Shown piece after piece: positions 1 to 7,546 of a DNA stretch of 64,000 nt (its first letter is position 1; each line of letters begins with the position of its first letter). The stretch covers positions 2,558,012 through 2,622,011 of the forward strand of contig NZ_CP139992.1 in the NCBI RefSeq assembly GCF_034424155.1, read 5' to 3'. The stretch comes from Hafnia alvei. GTDB taxonomy: Bacteria > Pseudomonadota > Gammaproteobacteria > Enterobacterales > Enterobacteriaceae. Under the pieces are notes generated by a model that was not told the DNA's origin, searched no databases, and worked only from the letters and a program-made list of their open reading frames with translations. The position numbers and the translations under genes are program-made.

Positions 1-129
1 GCATTAAAATCAAGAGCCGGACGCATCAACTATCCCATAAATGATAATAATAAGTGCCATTTTTACCATCTAATGAACAGCTTTGATAGCGGTTAAACTC
101 GGATATCTTTCATCCTCAGGTCACTTGCT
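1..129. other. non-coding stretch before the MFS gene
   Basis: No gene or clear hairpin is seen here. It must hold the promoter of the transporter gene that follows, but I cannot assign -35/-10 boxes with confidence. Only weak AGG-type ribosome binding sequence precedes the ATG at 130. Confidence 0.4.
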
Positions 130-1338
130 ATGCCACTGGTCACAACAACGTTTAACCATAAATCCCTCTTACGGATAGCTATTGTAATGGCTTTTATCCA
201 GTTCACTAATGCTCTGGAATATATGATGTTCAACCCAGTATTTGCCTTCATGGCCGCCGATTTCGCAGTTCCCGTGTCATTCGCAGGCTATGTATCCGGC
301 ATGTACACATTTGGGGCAGTCCTATCGGGAATTGCCGCCTTTTACTGGATTGGCCGTTTCAACAAGAAACGTTTCTTAATCGCCAACATGGCACTACTCT
401 GCCTACTGACACTTTTGACGACATTTACCTCCAGTTTTAGTCTTCTGCTTACATTACGATTCTGTGCGGGATTGGTTGGAGGTACGACAATGGGGGTGGG
501 TATAAGTATATTGATAAACCACGCACCGACTAACTTGCGTGGAAAAATGTTGGCGACGGTGATTGCGTCATTTTCGATGGTAAGCATTGTAGGAATGCCC
601 ACTATATTATTTCTTTGTACTCATTACGGTTGGCATGCCGCTTTGTGGTTAATCAGTACACTGTGTTTGTTGGCGTTGCCACTGATTGTCGCCATCATCC
701 CTCAAGACCCAGCCTCTTTCGACACACGCCACGCACTCTCTCTCAATAGGGATACTTTACTGTTTGCTTCAGGTAATGCGCTTGTACAGTTTAGTCCAAT
801 GTTAGTCATTCCTATTCTGGTACCTTTAATGACACAGCAACTAGGTGCTTCTCAAGACCTGTTAACTTGGCTGTTCTTCGGCGGTGGTGTTGCAGGGTAC
901 CTGTCTACAAAAATGACAGGCGAATTAACCTCCCGTTTTTCTGCTTTGATTCTGGCTACAGGTTCAACCATAGTTTTTATACTGAGTTTGCTAATACCAA
1001 TGCTGGGCTATCGGCATCCGGCGTTATTTATTATGTTATTTCTTGGCGCATCTTACAGTCGTTTGGTTTCATCTTCGGCGGTTACAATTCAGTTTCCTGA
1101 TGATAGCCAACGAGCTGGATTCTCTTCATTACAGACATCAATAATGTATCTAATTACAACCGTTGCATTTTTCCTGTCCGCTTTTCTATTACCTAATCAT
1201 GGCATGGCACCACAAAATGTGAACATGTTACTGGCAGTATGTGCAATTTCCGCATTAGCACTCCCAATTATCGTAATCATTCTGCAAAAGAAACTGGCTA
1301 AACGTAAGATCTCGCCAGATCATCTCATCATTGATTAG
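130..1338 (+). CDS. MFS family transporter (drug/metabolite exporter type)
   Basis: A 402-residue, strongly hydrophobic protein with about twelve predicted membrane segments, the usual size for the major facilitator superfamily. The loop around residues 73-80 (WIGRFNKKR) looks like the conserved MFS loop 2-3 basic motif, and a glycine-rich GLVGGTTMGVG stretch lies near residues 114-125. It resembles arabinose-efflux/AraJ-type permeases. It ends about 100 bp before a convergent LysR gene, and beyond that lies a catabolic-looking cassette, so it may move a substrate or product of that pathway; this is inference. Substrate unknown. The start at 130 has only a weak ribosome binding site, but the first membrane segment begins soon after it. 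Confidence 0.8.
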   Translation: MPLVTTTFNHKSLLRIAIVMAFIQFTNALEYMMFNPVFAFMAADFAVPVSFAGYVSGMYTFGAVLSGIAAFYWIGRFNKKRFLIANMALLCLLTLLTTFTSSFSLLLTLRFCAGLVGGTTMGVGISILINHAPTNLRGKMLATVIASFSMVSIVGMPTILFLCTHYGWHAALWLISTLCLLALPLIVAIIPQDPASFDTRHALSLNRDTLLFASGNALVQFSPMLVIPILVPLMTQQLGASQDLLTWLFFGGGVAGYLSTKMTGELTSRFSALILATGSTIVFILSLLIPMLGYRHPALFIMLFLGASYSRLVSSSAVTIQFPDDSQRAGFSSLQTSIMYLITTVAFFLSAFLLPNHGMAPQNVNMLLAVCAISALALPIIVIILQKKLAKRKISPDHLIID

Positions 1339-1438
1339 CATAACGTCCGCTGTTGGCACAAAGTGAACAGTACAGTTAGCTGTCAGGTCCGCTATGAGCG
1401 AACGGCGAGCGTGATGTCATACTTTGGCATTAATGGCT

Positions 1439-2341
1439 TCAAATAGATGCTTCTGCAAGAGTATGTATTTCAGCAAGCAACCATCGTTCAAAAATCTCCA
1501 ATGCAGCTTCATTTACTCCAGTTTCCGGCGGTTTTACTAGACAAAATTTTTTGCTCAGACTTTCTGACTCTGGCCAAGGCGAAACAAGTAAGCCACGGCT
1601 CAATTCATTCTGGACGTACATCCGCGGCACCAAGGCAACGCCCTGTCCTGTCATTACGGCAGCTATAGCCATTTCATGAAGATCATACCGAACTCCCTGC
1701 GTCGGATTGCCAAGACTTATTTCATTTTCATTCGCATAGTGATGCCATGCATCCGGATTCTGCCGCCGATGGATCCGTGGGATATCGTTTAATTGTTCAT
1801 AGACGTCCTTATCCGTTAACAGTGTCGGTTGGCATACAGGTACCAGTTTTTCCTCAAAAAGAAATTGTATGCGCATGCCCGCCCATGCTGGATGCTCAAA
1901 ATGAATAGCGGCGTCAAAACCACTTTCGGTCAGAATGAAAGGATCGGTTCTGGCAGCAATATTCAATGTTATATCCGGATACATAGCCTTAAAACCACCC
2001 AGACGAGGAATAAGCCATCGACTGGAAAAGGTAGGCAGAGCAGCAATATCCAGACTCTTACTTCCTTCAGGTATTCCCATTATGTACTGAGTATCCCGTT
2101 CGAGCCGCTCAAGCGTTTCGCGGATGTGATGAGCATAGTGTGCGCCTGCTGGATTGAGCTTCACGCGACTTCCCGTACGGTCGAACAGTTTACGGTTGAG
2201 CAAAAGTTCAAGGCGTGCAATCTGGCGACTAATGGCTCCTTCCGTCAGCGATAGTTCCTCTGCGGCCCTGGCAAAATTACCATGCCTTGCGGCGGCATCA
2301 AAAGCTTGCAGGGAAGCGCTACTGGGTATTTTTCTGCGCAT
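1439..2341 (-). CDS. LysR-family transcriptional regulator (GcvA-like)
   Basis: A 300-residue LysR-type regulator. The N-terminal winged helix-turn-helix occupies roughly residues 5-65 (SLQAFDAAARHGNFARAA, then SLTEGAISRQIARLE), and a periplasmic-binding-protein-like effector domain follows from about residue 90. The sequence style is that of the GcvA/AmpR subgroup. It is divergent from the three-gene cassette starting at 2509, the classic arrangement for a LysR protein controlling the neighbouring operon, and a dyad with T-N11-A spacing lies in the 167-bp intergenic region. I infer that it controls that cassette in response to an unidentified effector. Confidence 0.88.
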   Translation of the reverse strand: MRRKIPSSASLQAFDAAARHGNFARAAEELSLTEGAISRQIARLELLLNRKLFDRTGSRVKLNPAGAHYAHHIRETLERLERDTQYIMGIPEGSKSLDIAALPTFSSRWLIPRLGGFKAMYPDITLNIAARTDPFILTESGFDAAIHFEHPAWAGMRIQFLFEEKLVPVCQPTLLTDKDVYEQLNDIPRIHRRQNPDAWHHYANENEISLGNPTQGVRYDLHEMAIAAVMTGQGVALVPRMYVQNELSRGLLVSPWPESESLSKKFCLVKPPETGVNEAALEIFERWLLAEIHTLAEASI

Positions 2342-2379
2342 AAAAACGGTTCCTTTCTCTGTGTCTGTGGTGCGCCATC

Positions 2380-2396
2380 AGTGAGTTAATATCACT
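2380..2396. promoter_or_regulatory. candidate LysR operator (dyad AGTGA-N7-TCACT)
   Basis: A perfect 5-bp inverted repeat, AGTGA separated by 7 bp from TCACT, contains the T-N11-A spacing typical of LysR-type regulator sites. It lies between the divergent LysR gene and the cassette, about 40 bp before the LysR start. The assignment is by position and pattern only. Confidence 0.5.
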
Positions 2397-2508
2397 AAAC
2401 CATGAAATAATATCGATTTATAGAGGGAGAAACAGTGGGTAGCATGATGAAAAATCATTGATTAGGTTTATTAATTTCTTGCTACTTGTTTTATGTGGAG
2501 GGAAGTCG

Positions 2509-3054
2509 ATGTTCTATACCGTGGAATGCTCATATAACGATCCTGATAGCGAGGATGAGTGGAATGAATTTTACAGCCAGGAAAAATTGCCAGCGTTAAT
2601 ATCGGTTATCGGATTCAGTACGTCTCAGCGTTTCCGTGCCGCCAAAGCCGGTAAGCCTGTTTACCTCGCCATTCATACCGTTAAAAATGCGGATGTTCTT
2701 AGCAGTGATGATTATCGGCTGAAAGGGGGTGGGAATTTCTCTCGTTGGCAGGCATATATCACTGACTGGTATCGAAATCTATATGAATGTGAAGGTCTGG
2801 CTCCGGCCGTATCCCCAGATGAAATCCTGCTATTGTGCGCTCAACCGATAAGCTCTGTAGCGACAGCCCCTAGGTACCGGGCTCTGGAAATGCACGCGGT
2901 AGGACTGGATAAATTCCCGGAACGTCGCATTGCATACATTCTGCCACGTGAAAATGCAGCATCGTTTGCGGATGTACCCGGGGTCTATCTCTACGACCCC
3001 CTTACATCGCAGTTGCAAAATTCTGTTAAGGGCTATCAAAGAGCGAAGCTATAA
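2509..3054 (+). CDS. putative dimeric alpha/beta-barrel protein, first gene of cassette
   Basis: A 181-residue soluble protein. The start is placed at ATG 2509 because GGAGGG lies directly upstream at good spacing; a longer frame from a TTG at 2458 has no such support. The N-terminal half (YTVECSYNDPDSEDEWNEFY, then LPALISVIGFSTSQRFRA) has the layout of dimeric alpha/beta-barrel proteins of the EthD/ABM kind, where an 'EWNEFY..EKLPAL' helix precedes a strand with a ..G....RF pattern; a second repeat may cover residues 100-180. This is fold-level recognition, not a confident family hit. It is 4 bp from the next gene, so the two are almost surely co-transcribed. The function is unknown; related folds act in degradation of aromatics and polyketides. 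Confidence 0.7.
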   Translation: MFYTVECSYNDPDSEDEWNEFYSQEKLPALISVIGFSTSQRFRAAKAGKPVYLAIHTVKNADVLSSDDYRLKGGGNFSRWQAYITDWYRNLYECEGLAPAVSPDEILLLCAQPISSVATAPRYRALEMHAVGLDKFPERRIAYILPRENAASFADVPGVYLYDPLTSQLQNSVKGYQRAKL

Positions 3055-3058
3055 AATC

Positions 3059-3385
3059 ATGCCTAATCTGACTTTTTATATTTCTGAAGATCAATCGGAC
3101 AGGTTTGCGGACCTTCCCAGTTTTACTCATAACTGTAGCGCTCTCTGCTGTGGCATTCTCGGTGCAGAACCCGAAAAAGTTCATATCATATATGTCGATA
3201 TAAAACCTGGATGCGGGCATTTGGTATACGCCGAACTTTTTTATCGTATGACAACACTGCGTACGCCAGAAGTGATGAAGAACTTTATGTATGAATTGGA
3301 TCTCGCCACTCAGCAGGCTTCGGGGCTAATAGCCCGTATTCGCTGTTTTGGTTCTACTTCATCACAACTATACGCCCGCAACTAA
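3059..3385 (+). CDS. tautomerase-superfamily-like small protein
   Basis: A 108-residue protein starting Met-Pro (MPNLTFYISEDQ). In the tautomerase superfamily (4-oxalocrotonate tautomerase, CHMI, MIF) the proline exposed after Met removal is the catalytic base, and the following alternation of hydrophobic residues fits its first strand. The later segment VHIIYVDIKPGCG also suits the family's second beta-alpha-beta unit. The ATG at 3059 is 4 bp after the preceding stop, suggesting translational coupling. It lies between a barrel-fold protein and a metallo-hydrolase, so isomerisation of a ring-cleavage or lactone intermediate is a reasonable guess. The match is judged by eye and is only moderate. 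Confidence 0.62.
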   Translation: MPNLTFYISEDQSDRFADLPSFTHNCSALCCGILGAEPEKVHIIYVDIKPGCGHLVYAELFYRMTTLRTPEVMKNFMYELDLATQQASGLIARIRCFGSTSSQLYARN

Positions 3386-3398
3386 CCTTGAGGTATTT

Positions 3399-4241
3399 AT
3401 GAACAATCAGATCTTCCCATCCCGTCAGATAGGGGATTTTCAGGTAACGGCTCTGAGTGATGGCGATATGTCTGCCAGCCTAGATTTACTATCCGGCATT
3501 GAAGCAACTGATGCAGAGGATATTCAGTACACGGCTGGGATTACGGAGCCAGGTAATATCCATATCACCTGTTATCTCATTCGTGGTCAGGGGAGAACGA
3601 TTCTGATCGATGCCGGTGCTGGGGGACTGAACAACGTGGGCGGGCAGCTCAAAGCAAATCTCGCAGCCCTCGGGATCAGCGCTAACGAAGTAGATACAGT
3701 CTTATTAACACACTGCCACCCAGATCACATCGGAGGCCTATTGGATGCTGAAAAACGGCCAGCCTTTAAGCATGCTGAACTTCTTCTTCATTCTCTCGAA
3801 GCGGAATACTGGTGGGATGATGAAAAACTTAAAATAGCGAGTGAACGTGGACAACGTAATATCAGGCTGGCCCGTCAAACGTTAGATACTTATGCACAGA
3901 AGATCCGTTTTTTTAGCAATAGCGAGATAGCAAAGGGCATCGTCCCAGTGTGGCTACCGGGTCATACACCTGGGCATACAGGGTTTCGTATTGATTCGGG
4001 CGGTCAAAGCTTATTAATTGGCGGGGACATCTTCCATTATCCGCATATTCAGTCGGCACAACCGACTGTTTCCGTTTTGTTTGACGTCGATCCTGCTCAA
4101 GCCGAAGAAACACGGAGAAAATTTTTGGAACAGGTAGTCAGAGAAAAACTGCTTATTGGAAGTATGCACTTAGGCCGTGCTGGCTTTGCTCTCGTTCTCA
4201 GGGGGAATAATAGATATCATATTTCCTACCCTCAGAAATGA
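3399..4241 (+). CDS. metallo-beta-lactamase-fold hydrolase
   Basis: A 280-residue MBL-fold protein. The start is at ATG 3399, preceded by TTGAGGT; a longer frame begins upstream but overlaps the previous gene. The zinc motif HxHxDH appears as THCHPDHIGG near residues 107-116, with further likely ligands in GHTPGHTG (about 189-196) and GGDIFHYPHI (about 207-216). This layout is that of the AHL-lactonase/MBL hydrolases (AttM/AiiA-like broad group). There is no signal peptide, so it is cytosolic. As third gene of the LysR-controlled cassette it probably hydrolyses a lactone or ester intermediate. Substrate unknown; quorum-signal lactone hydrolysis is possible but not shown. Confidence 0.82.
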   Translation: MNNQIFPSRQIGDFQVTALSDGDMSASLDLLSGIEATDAEDIQYTAGITEPGNIHITCYLIRGQGRTILIDAGAGGLNNVGGQLKANLAALGISANEVDTVLLTHCHPDHIGGLLDAEKRPAFKHAELLLHSLEAEYWWDDEKLKIASERGQRNIRLARQTLDTYAQKIRFFSNSEIAKGIVPVWLPGHTPGHTGFRIDSGGQSLLIGGDIFHYPHIQSAQPTVSVLFDVDPAQAEETRRKFLEQVVREKLLIGSMHLGRAGFALVLRGNNRYHISYPQK

Positions 4242-4634
4242 ATGGTAATGCCTAGCTTACTCACCCATTGATGGGTCAACGCAAAGTTATCAAAGTCTAC
4301 TTATGGCACAAAGCGAACCTAAATATTAGCGACTATCCACCAACAATAATCATAAAAAACTAAGGAATGCCTAATTGGAACCTGAAGATAGAACTACCGT
4401 CTAACCCTCCCACCTACCACGGGTTTTTGATAGCCCTAAAATTAAATAATAACAAAACGGGAGCACTAGGCTCCCGTTGCTATGTTTAGACATGACTCGA
4501 TTACATGCGTTTAATATTAGTTTCTGCTACTCAACGAGCTGTGGGCCAAACCTGCTTAAGCGGTTACGGCCTTGCCACTCTTACTCCCCCTCAGATACAA
4601 TCTTATGCAACAAGCATCTCAATAAGCTCATGAA
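4242..4634. other. intergenic region with duplicated icd 3' end
   Basis: No gene is seen. The stretch holds a degenerate inverted-repeat-like element around 4290-4320, a copy of the icd terminator (4451-4479) and a short icd 3'-end relic (up to about 4517). Short motifs such as ATGCCTAGCTT (4249) recur upstream of the second icd terminator (7299), so the similarity between the two junctions may extend over about 250 bp in degraded form. Confidence 0.5.
4451..4517 (-). repeat. direct repeat of icd 3' end and terminator (att-like, distal copy)
   Basis: The 29 bp at 4451-4479 are identical to 7481-7509, the hairpin terminator of icd. The next ~38 bp align imperfectly with the last codons of icd: GATTACATG followed by a run close to that at 7531-7546. 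On the minus strand it would encode only about the last five codons before a TAA, ending in Lys-Arg-Met instead of Lys-His-Met. Such a duplicated icd 3' end is the signature of elements that integrate into icd (e14 and phage 21 in E. coli). Confidence 0.7.
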
Positions 4635-4979
4635 ATGACTGCCACATATTATCTAAAAAACTGTTTCTGGGGTTTATTTGGCCCCGGTTTTCTTGCTTAC
4701 AATATTCTGAACGACTTACAAGATGGATTGATCTTTCCTGCATACATACCCTATATGCCGTATGTTGCTATCTATTTAGCAATAGGCGCAGTTATTTATC
4801 CTTTTTCTTTCTTTGTTTTAGAGCAGTTAGCAATGAAAATAATGAAAAAAGAAACGTGGCGATATTATTTTACTTTTGATGGCCCATCACGGGGACTTTT
4901 TATTTTTTCATATATGCTTTGTGCGTTGTTATCAATACCATTGTTCATGCTTTATCCAGTTATAAATAAAAAACGTTAA
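4635..4979 (+). CDS. colicin E1/alveicin-type immunity protein (orphan)
   Basis: A 114-residue membrane protein with three predicted membrane segments (about residues 12-30, 42-64, 86-108). The opening TYYLKNCFWGLF and the closing LCALLSIPLFML..VINKKR closely resemble the colicin E1 immunity protein (RYYIKNILFGLY ... LCLVLAIPFGLL..SIKNN), as I recall that sequence. E1-type immunity proteins sit in the inner membrane and block the pore-forming domain of the cognate colicin; Hafnia alveicins A and B are E1-like. No colicin structural or lysis gene lies nearby, so it is an orphan. AT-rich codon use contrasts with neighbours and suggests transfer. A weak ribosome binding site precedes ATG 4635. 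Confidence 0.75.
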   Translation: MTATYYLKNCFWGLFGPGFLAYNILNDLQDGLIFPAYIPYMPYVAIYLAIGAVIYPFSFFVLEQLAMKIMKKETWRYYFTFDGPSRGLFIFSYMLCALLSIPLFMLYPVINKKR

Positions 4980-5124
4980 TATCACACTAGACTCAAAAGC
5001 GATAAAGATTAAGAGCGACAGAACTTTCGGCGGTCTGCTGGTGATTTTTGGCGTGAGCCAGCCGGACGCGTTAAGGCCGGCATGGCCGCAACATAATAGT
5101 CAAGACATAAGGTAAGGATTAAAG

Positions 5125-5583
5125 ATGGAAATAAGCTGGAAGGCATTGCGGGGCAACAGCCTCAGCGCACGGCAGTTGCATGATATTCTGGCGCTGCGCA
5201 TCGCGGTTTTTGTCGTGGAGCAGGCCTGCCCTTTTCAGGATATTGACGGGCAGGATCTGCCTGAAAGTACCCTCCACATTGTTGGCTACAGCAACGAAAA
5301 GCTTGTCGCCTACGCGAGGGTGCTGCATGTGGATGACTCACCGGATGCGGCCAAAATCACGCGGGTAATTGTTGATGACACATTCAGGGGGCAGAGGCTG
5401 GGCTTCAGGTTGATGGAAAAAACAATGTCCCTTATCCACGATAATGAGCCAGACAAGGCGATAAAGCTCTCGGCGCAGTCTCACCTCGTCAGATTCTATG
5501 TGGGATTCGGGTTTAAAACGGTGTCCGATGAATACCTGGATGACGGCATCCCCCATCAGGATATGGTGTATGCGGACGCCTGA
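5125..5583 (+). CDS. elaA: ElaA-like GNAT N-acetyltransferase
   Basis: A 152-residue GNAT-fold protein with the hallmarks of ElaA: an N-terminal LSARQLHDILALRIAVFVVEQ segment with a PFQDIDGQDL loop, then the acetyl-CoA binding motif VIVDDTFRGQRLGFRLM (R-x-x-R/Q-L-G type pyrophosphate loop, about residues 76-92), and a C-terminal FYVGFGFKTVSDEYLDDGIPHQDM block. Preceded by AAGGTAAGGATTAAAG, giving a good ribosome binding site. Cytosolic; ElaA proteins have no well-established physiological substrate. It stands alone inside the segment bounded by the icd 3'-end repeats. The family call is solid, while orthology with E. coli elaA is likely but not tested. Confidence 0.85.
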   Translation: MEISWKALRGNSLSARQLHDILALRIAVFVVEQACPFQDIDGQDLPESTLHIVGYSNEKLVAYARVLHVDDSPDAAKITRVIVDDTFRGQRLGFRLMEKTMSLIHDNEPDKAIKLSAQSHLVRFYVGFGFKTVSDEYLDDGIPHQDMVYADA

Positions 5584-5648
5584 GTCTTACCGCGCCTGAC
5601 GGCTTGGCGTCGCCTGCGGGCGTTGTTGCTGGCAACAACTCGTCTGAA

Positions 5649-6086
5649 TTACCCACGAAGCCATGGGGTTATTGTAAGCCCAGTGAGCAACCCTTCAGGG
5701 CTAAGCAGGCGAGTCACTGCTTGCCCCCAAGGCTCCATGCGGTTAGCCACCAACAAGCGATAACCCTTTTCGCTCAAGATACGGGTAGCTGAATCGAGAT
5801 CCTGTACCTCATATTCAATCCATCCCTGCGGTATTGGGTATTCGGTTGGCCACTGGTCAGCACCAAAACATGAATTTGCGGCCTGTGATAACGGCCAGAC
5901 GGCAAAATGCTTAACGCCCTTCAGCATACACTCTTCCGACAGCAGGTAATCGCTGTTACCTTCCATTGGTTTAAGCGGTAGACCGAGTACCTGCACATAA
6001 AATTCGGAGCTGGATTCAGTATTCTGCGAGATTGGGCCAAACCCTGCTACAAACAAAACTTCAATTCCCTGTAAATTCTGCAACAT
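5649..6086 (-). CDS. VOC-family (glyoxalase/bleomycin resistance-like) protein
   Basis: A 145-residue single-domain protein with the two beta-alpha-beta-beta-beta modules of the vicinal oxygen chelate superfamily: SSSEFYVQVLGLPLKPM early (residues 25-41), and the IEYEVQDLDSATRILSEKGYRLL module in the second half, ending TRLLSPEGLLTGLTITPW. VOC metal ligands would be a His/Glu in each module; the Glu of PEGLL is one candidate. No signal peptide, so cytosolic. Such proteins include antibiotic-binding proteins and lyases; nothing here fixes the substrate. It is convergent with the elaA-like gene, and a short perfect inverted repeat (GTTGTTGC / GCAACAAC) lies between them around 5620. Confidence 0.8.
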   Translation of the reverse strand: MLQNLQGIEVLFVAGFGPISQNTESSSEFYVQVLGLPLKPMEGNSDYLLSEECMLKGVKHFAVWPLSQAANSCFGADQWPTEYPIPQGWIEYEVQDLDSATRILSEKGYRLLVANRMEPWGQAVTRLLSPEGLLTGLTITPWLRG

Positions 6087-6315
6087 GCCGGCTTCCCTAA
6101 TTGTCTGAAATTGAATTCTAAATTTATACTACGACTCACTAAACCGCCACGTCTAATATTGACATCTCGGTGCCATATGAGCGGAATCCATTGCATCTAC
6201 GCCTCGCTCATAAGAGATTTAGCAAGACACGGCACCAGCATATATGAGTACTCCAATACGAACTAAGCGGCAGTGAGCATTAAATATAAAAGATTGTAGC
6301 GGGAATAACTTCAAT

Positions 6316-7152
6316 TCATTCCAAAGCAATAATATTAAATTTCCCACTCAGTAACGGTTTGCATAATATTTTGTATCCGTCCCTATCGAAGCAATCTGCC
6401 GTAGTGTTGATTGATTTGGCCTCTTGCAAGCTTCCGACTGTCCCTAAGTAAAACCAGTTATTAATAATATGATACTGAGTGAGAGTCTCGCTGCTTTCCT
6501 CAACAGCAACTTTGCCATCATATGGCCAGCACTGCACACGCATGCTCTCCATCGCTTGCACCAAACGCAGCTGATGCCCTTCGAGCGATTCCTTACCGCA
6601 GCAAGCGCCGGCACACCGTTTAAGAACATAACGAAAGCAAGAACGTCCTTGAACCAAACGCTCCAAACCTAATACGCCATAACAGAGTCTTTGCTGATCA
6701 GCTACCGCTCTTAATGCATCTAATGCTGACGATTTATTGGGAAATAAACCGAATAATTGGTCTTCGTGCCAAAAGCCACGATCTCCAGCATAAACAACCT
6801 CAACGCCGCTATGCTTTAGCGATAGCGAGCAAAGCTGCTTAGCATGTCTCAGCCTTTTATTGAACAATGGTTTTTGTGCCTTTATCAACTGAGCTTCTAT
6901 CAGCAGAGCCCCTAGCTCACCCGCCATTTCTATATGTTCAATATGGGTGGTTAAATGAAGCAGTTTTGCTTCATTCTTATTCCTAAAGTGCGACATAACC
7001 CTAGAGCGAATATTGACACTTTTACCGATATAAAGCGGCATTGTCTTACTTGTACCATGAAAAATATATACCCCTGGTCGCGAAGGGAGGGCCGCGAGTT
7101 CGTTCTTCAGATGCTCTGGATATTTATACATATCCTCATCTAATATTGACAC
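6316..7152 (-). CDS. cho: excinuclease Cho (UvrC homologue)
   Basis: A 278-residue GIY-YIG endonuclease. The N-terminal domain carries the family's signature split as PGVYIFHG...PLYIGKSVNIRSRVMSHF (residues 26-57), followed by a Glu-bearing helix (LGALLIEAQLIKAQKPLFNKRL). A Cys-rich central patch (RCAGACCGKESLE) is typical of Cho/UvrC-N. Cho makes the 3' incision in UvrABC-type nucleotide excision repair, and length matches the family (just under 300). The GTG at 7152 is the best start because AAAGGAGG lies six bases upstream; an internal ATG seven codons in lacks this. In E. coli cho is SOS-controlled; a convincing LexA box is not seen upstream here. It is part of the icd-bounded segment. 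Confidence 0.88.
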   Translation of the reverse strand: MSILDEDMYKYPEHLKNELAALPSRPGVYIFHGTSKTMPLYIGKSVNIRSRVMSHFRNKNEAKLLHLTTHIEHIEMAGELGALLIEAQLIKAQKPLFNKRLRHAKQLCSLSLKHSGVEVVYAGDRGFWHEDQLFGLFPNKSSALDALRAVADQQRLCYGVLGLERLVQGRSCFRYVLKRCAGACCGKESLEGHQLRLVQAMESMRVQCWPYDGKVAVEESSETLTQYHIINNWFYLGTVGSLQEAKSINTTADCFDRDGYKILCKPLLSGKFNIIALE

Positions 7153-7480
7153 TTATTGCCTCCTTTCAGCCAGAGATGGGCTCGCTCAAGAGTGGCCTTT
7201 AGAGAAAGTTGTTAACAGACGCCTAATTAGTACTGCGGATGCCTAATTCATAGACTAGACATGGTACATCGTAATGTCTTTCTATTGCCTTGTAAGTCAT
7301 GCCTAGCTTTCAGCGACCTACTCCCCATAACGCAACATCGCGCGATAAAAGCTATGGCGGCTACAGGCACACAGCGGACAAAGAGCAAGTTCATAAGGTC
7401 TACTATGAGCAGACATTGAATAAAGTCCTATTGAGGTGATATAAATTGTTTCGAGTCAGTACAACTTAGCCGAAACTGAC
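7153..7480. other. intergenic region between cho and icd terminator
   Basis: About 330 bp without a gene. It contains repeated short words (GATGCCTAATT, ATGCCTAGCTT) shared with 4249-4380, and an inverted-repeat-like motif around 7370-7412 similar to the one at 1345-1400. I read it as a degraded copy of the sequence left of the other icd 3'-end repeat. Confidence 0.4.
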
Positions 7481-7509
7481 AACAAAACGGGAGCACTAGG
7501 CTCCCGTTG
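7481..7509 (-). terminator. rho-independent terminator of icd
   Basis: On the minus strand an AACGGGAGC / GCTCCCGTT stem with a short loop is followed by TTGTT, 21 bp after the icd stop codon. The same hairpin is present at 4451-4479. Confidence 0.85.
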
Positions 7510-7546
7510 GCATATTCAGACGTTAACTGATTACATGTGCTTAATA
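7481..7546 (-). repeat. icd 3' end and terminator (att-like, proximal copy)
   Basis: The copy of the direct repeat that belongs to the functional icd gene. Its 29-bp terminator part is identical to 4451-4479, and the coding part (last icd codons, ending Lys-His-Met) aligns with 4480-4517 at roughly 70-75 percent by eye. Confidence 0.7.

Noticed and set aside
4451-4517. Second, complete icd gene copy
   Set aside because: Only the terminator and about five terminal codons can be aligned; no upstream icd coding sequence is present.
5612-5640. Inverted repeat GTTGTTGC/GCAACAAC as a terminator
   Set aside because: Very short loop and no T-run on either strand next to it; cannot be called a terminator with confidence.
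7116-7131. LexA-box-like sequence (ATGTATAAATATCCAG on the minus strand) in cho
   Set aside because: It lacks the essential left CTG and lies inside codons 8-13 of the gene, downstream of a well-supported GTG start, so it is not convincing as an SOS operator.
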